NCBI GenBank assembly: GCA_002423905.1
Contig: DIVC01000009.1
Span: 1 to 6,193, forward strand
DNA length: 6,193 nt
Source: Idiomarina sp. UBA6142
Lineage (GTDB): Bacteria > Pseudomonadota > Gammaproteobacteria > Enterobacterales > Alteromonadaceae
Direction: 5' to 3'
The translations under genes and the position numbers were made by a program. The notes under the pieces were generated by a model. That model was not told where the DNA came from. It worked only from the letters and a program-made list of their open reading frames with translations, and searched no databases. Shown piece by piece: positions 5,782-6,193 of the stretch; the first letter of the stretch is position 1, and each line of letters begins with the position of its first letter.

Positions 5782-5809
5782 ATTATACTGTGCGAAACAT
5801 GACTAGCAA
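5782..5809 (-). promoter_or_regulatory. Promoter of tRNA-Trp (and possibly holD-rimI)
   Basis: On the minus strand TTGCTA (5804-5809, 4 of 6 to the -35 consensus), a 16-base spacer, and a perfect TATAAT (5782-5787) lie 14 bases before the mature tRNA 5' end. Start of transcription is expected near 5775, giving a short 5' leader for RNase P to remove. Confidence 0.75.
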
Positions 5810-5832
5810 GTGTTTTTAATGATATTCGAATC

Positions 5833-5871
5833 AGTTGCAGTTTTTTTGTCCGAACCAATGAGAGTTGCAGT
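5833..5871 (+). repeat. Direct repeat AGTTGCAGT in the tRNA-Trp/tamA intergenic region
   Basis: AGTTGCAGT occurs at 5833-5841 and again at 5863-5871, exactly 30 bases apart (about three helical turns). The second copy abuts the tamA -10 element. It may be a pair of protein-binding sites, but a nine-base repeat in an A+T-rich spacer can also be chance. Confidence 0.4.
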
Positions 5872-5879
5872 GATATACT
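5871..5879 (+). promoter_or_regulatory. Extended -10 promoter of tamA
   Basis: TGATATACT combines a TG motif one base upstream of TATACT (5 of 6 to TATAAT). No -35 hexamer is seen at proper spacing, as is usual for extended -10 promoters. The predicted start near 5886 gives a leader of about 24 bases before tamA. Confidence 0.55.
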
Positions 5880-5909
5880 CATTTTTACACCAATCAAAGT
5901 AAGATTTTC

Positions 5910-6193
5910 ATGCGCAAATTATTATCGTGTTTACTACTAATCTGCGTTTCTCATGTCGCCTTACCCGCAGCAGCGCAAAGCCCTGCCCGTTCGCCGGACA
6001 ATCCAAATGCTCGAGTAGCGGTCACTGTCCGTGGTGTTGATGATAAACTCGCCACTAATATTCGTCAGTATCTGCGCATCTATGAACTGGATGGTGAAGT
6101 AGCACCTGCAGCATTTCGCTTGCGCTTCTTGCTCACTCGTGGAGAACAACAAATTCGCGATGCGCTCACACCCTATGGCTATTATCGTCCGTC
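5910..6193 (+). CDS. tamA: Autotransporter/translocation assembly module subunit TamA (partial, N-terminal 94 residues)
   Basis: TamA is an outer-membrane Omp85-family barrel with three periplasmic POTRA domains. With the inner-membrane-anchored TamB it helps assemble outer-membrane proteins and transport lipid to the outer membrane. Only the start is present. A signal peptide has MRK, then the hydrophobic LLSCLLLICVSHVAL, then AAA with likely cleavage after Ala22. The first POTRA domain spans about residues 36-94: VAVTVRGVDDKLATNIRQYL resembles the E. coli [20 protein letters not shown], and IRDALTPYGYYRP matches IREGLKALGYYQP. The ATG at 5910 is chosen because it begins the signal peptide; the ribosome binding site (TAAG) is weak. 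The gene runs off the right edge. tamB would be expected downstream but cannot be seen. Confidence 0.88.
   Translation, partial: MRKLLSCLLLICVSHVALPAAAQSPARSPDNPNARVAVTVRGVDDKLATNIRQYLRIYELDGEVAPAAFRLRFLLTRGEQQIRDALTPYGYYRP

Noticed and set aside
5961..6152. Minus-strand open frame of 63 codons near the right edge
   Set aside because: It lies opposite the tamA signal peptide and POTRA coding region, which matches a known family. No promoter or ribosome binding site was seen.

Overview
The window looks like a chromosomal segment of a gammaproteobacterium, probably free-living or marine. It shows no phage, plasmid or insertion-sequence hallmarks. The assignment rests on a DeoA/DeoB/DeoC/DeoD set that aligns residue for residue with the enterobacterial enzymes, a holD-rimI pair, a tRNA-Trp with encoded CCA, and a TamA-type outer-membrane assembly factor. 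These are my own recollections of the families; no search was run.

Positions 1-4120 (minus strand) hold a nucleoside-catabolism operon in the order cdd-deoC-deoA-deoB-deoD, with deoD cut by the left edge. Cdd deaminates (deoxy)cytidine. DeoA and DeoD split deoxyuridine/thymidine and purine nucleosides with phosphate. DeoB converts (deoxy)ribose-1-phosphate to the 5-phosphate, and DeoC splits deoxyribose-5-phosphate into glyceraldehyde-3-phosphate and acetaldehyde. Three of the four junctions are essentially zero-gap: at two a TAA is directly followed by ATG, and at cdd/deoC the gap is zero or three bases depending on the start chosen.

Positions 4121-4308 are a divergent control region. It contains two copies of an ATTT-n-GTAA palindrome that bracket a good sigma70-type promoter facing right. 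The promoter drives two small plus-strand genes (4309-4850): a two-helix DUF2892 membrane protein and an ArsR-family repressor. The repressor carries the two cysteines, 66 residues apart, that define the BigR/SqrR/YgaV persulfide sensors. This is the most interesting accessory element in the window, a minimal sulfide/persulfide-responsive cassette with no enzyme in it.

Positions 4847-5767 (minus strand) carry tRNA-Trp(CCA), a holD-like gene (DNA polymerase III psi) and rimI (ribosomal protein N-acetyltransferase). The tRNA has its own promoter, and no terminator is visible between it and holD. The tRNA departs from the E. coli sequence at three structurally sensitive places: an extra C in the D-loop, A24, and a G27-A43 mismatch. 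rimI and the repressor gene converge with overlapping stop codons.

Positions 5768-5909 form a second divergent promoter region. From 5910 the window ends inside tamA, of which only the signal peptide and first POTRA domain are present.
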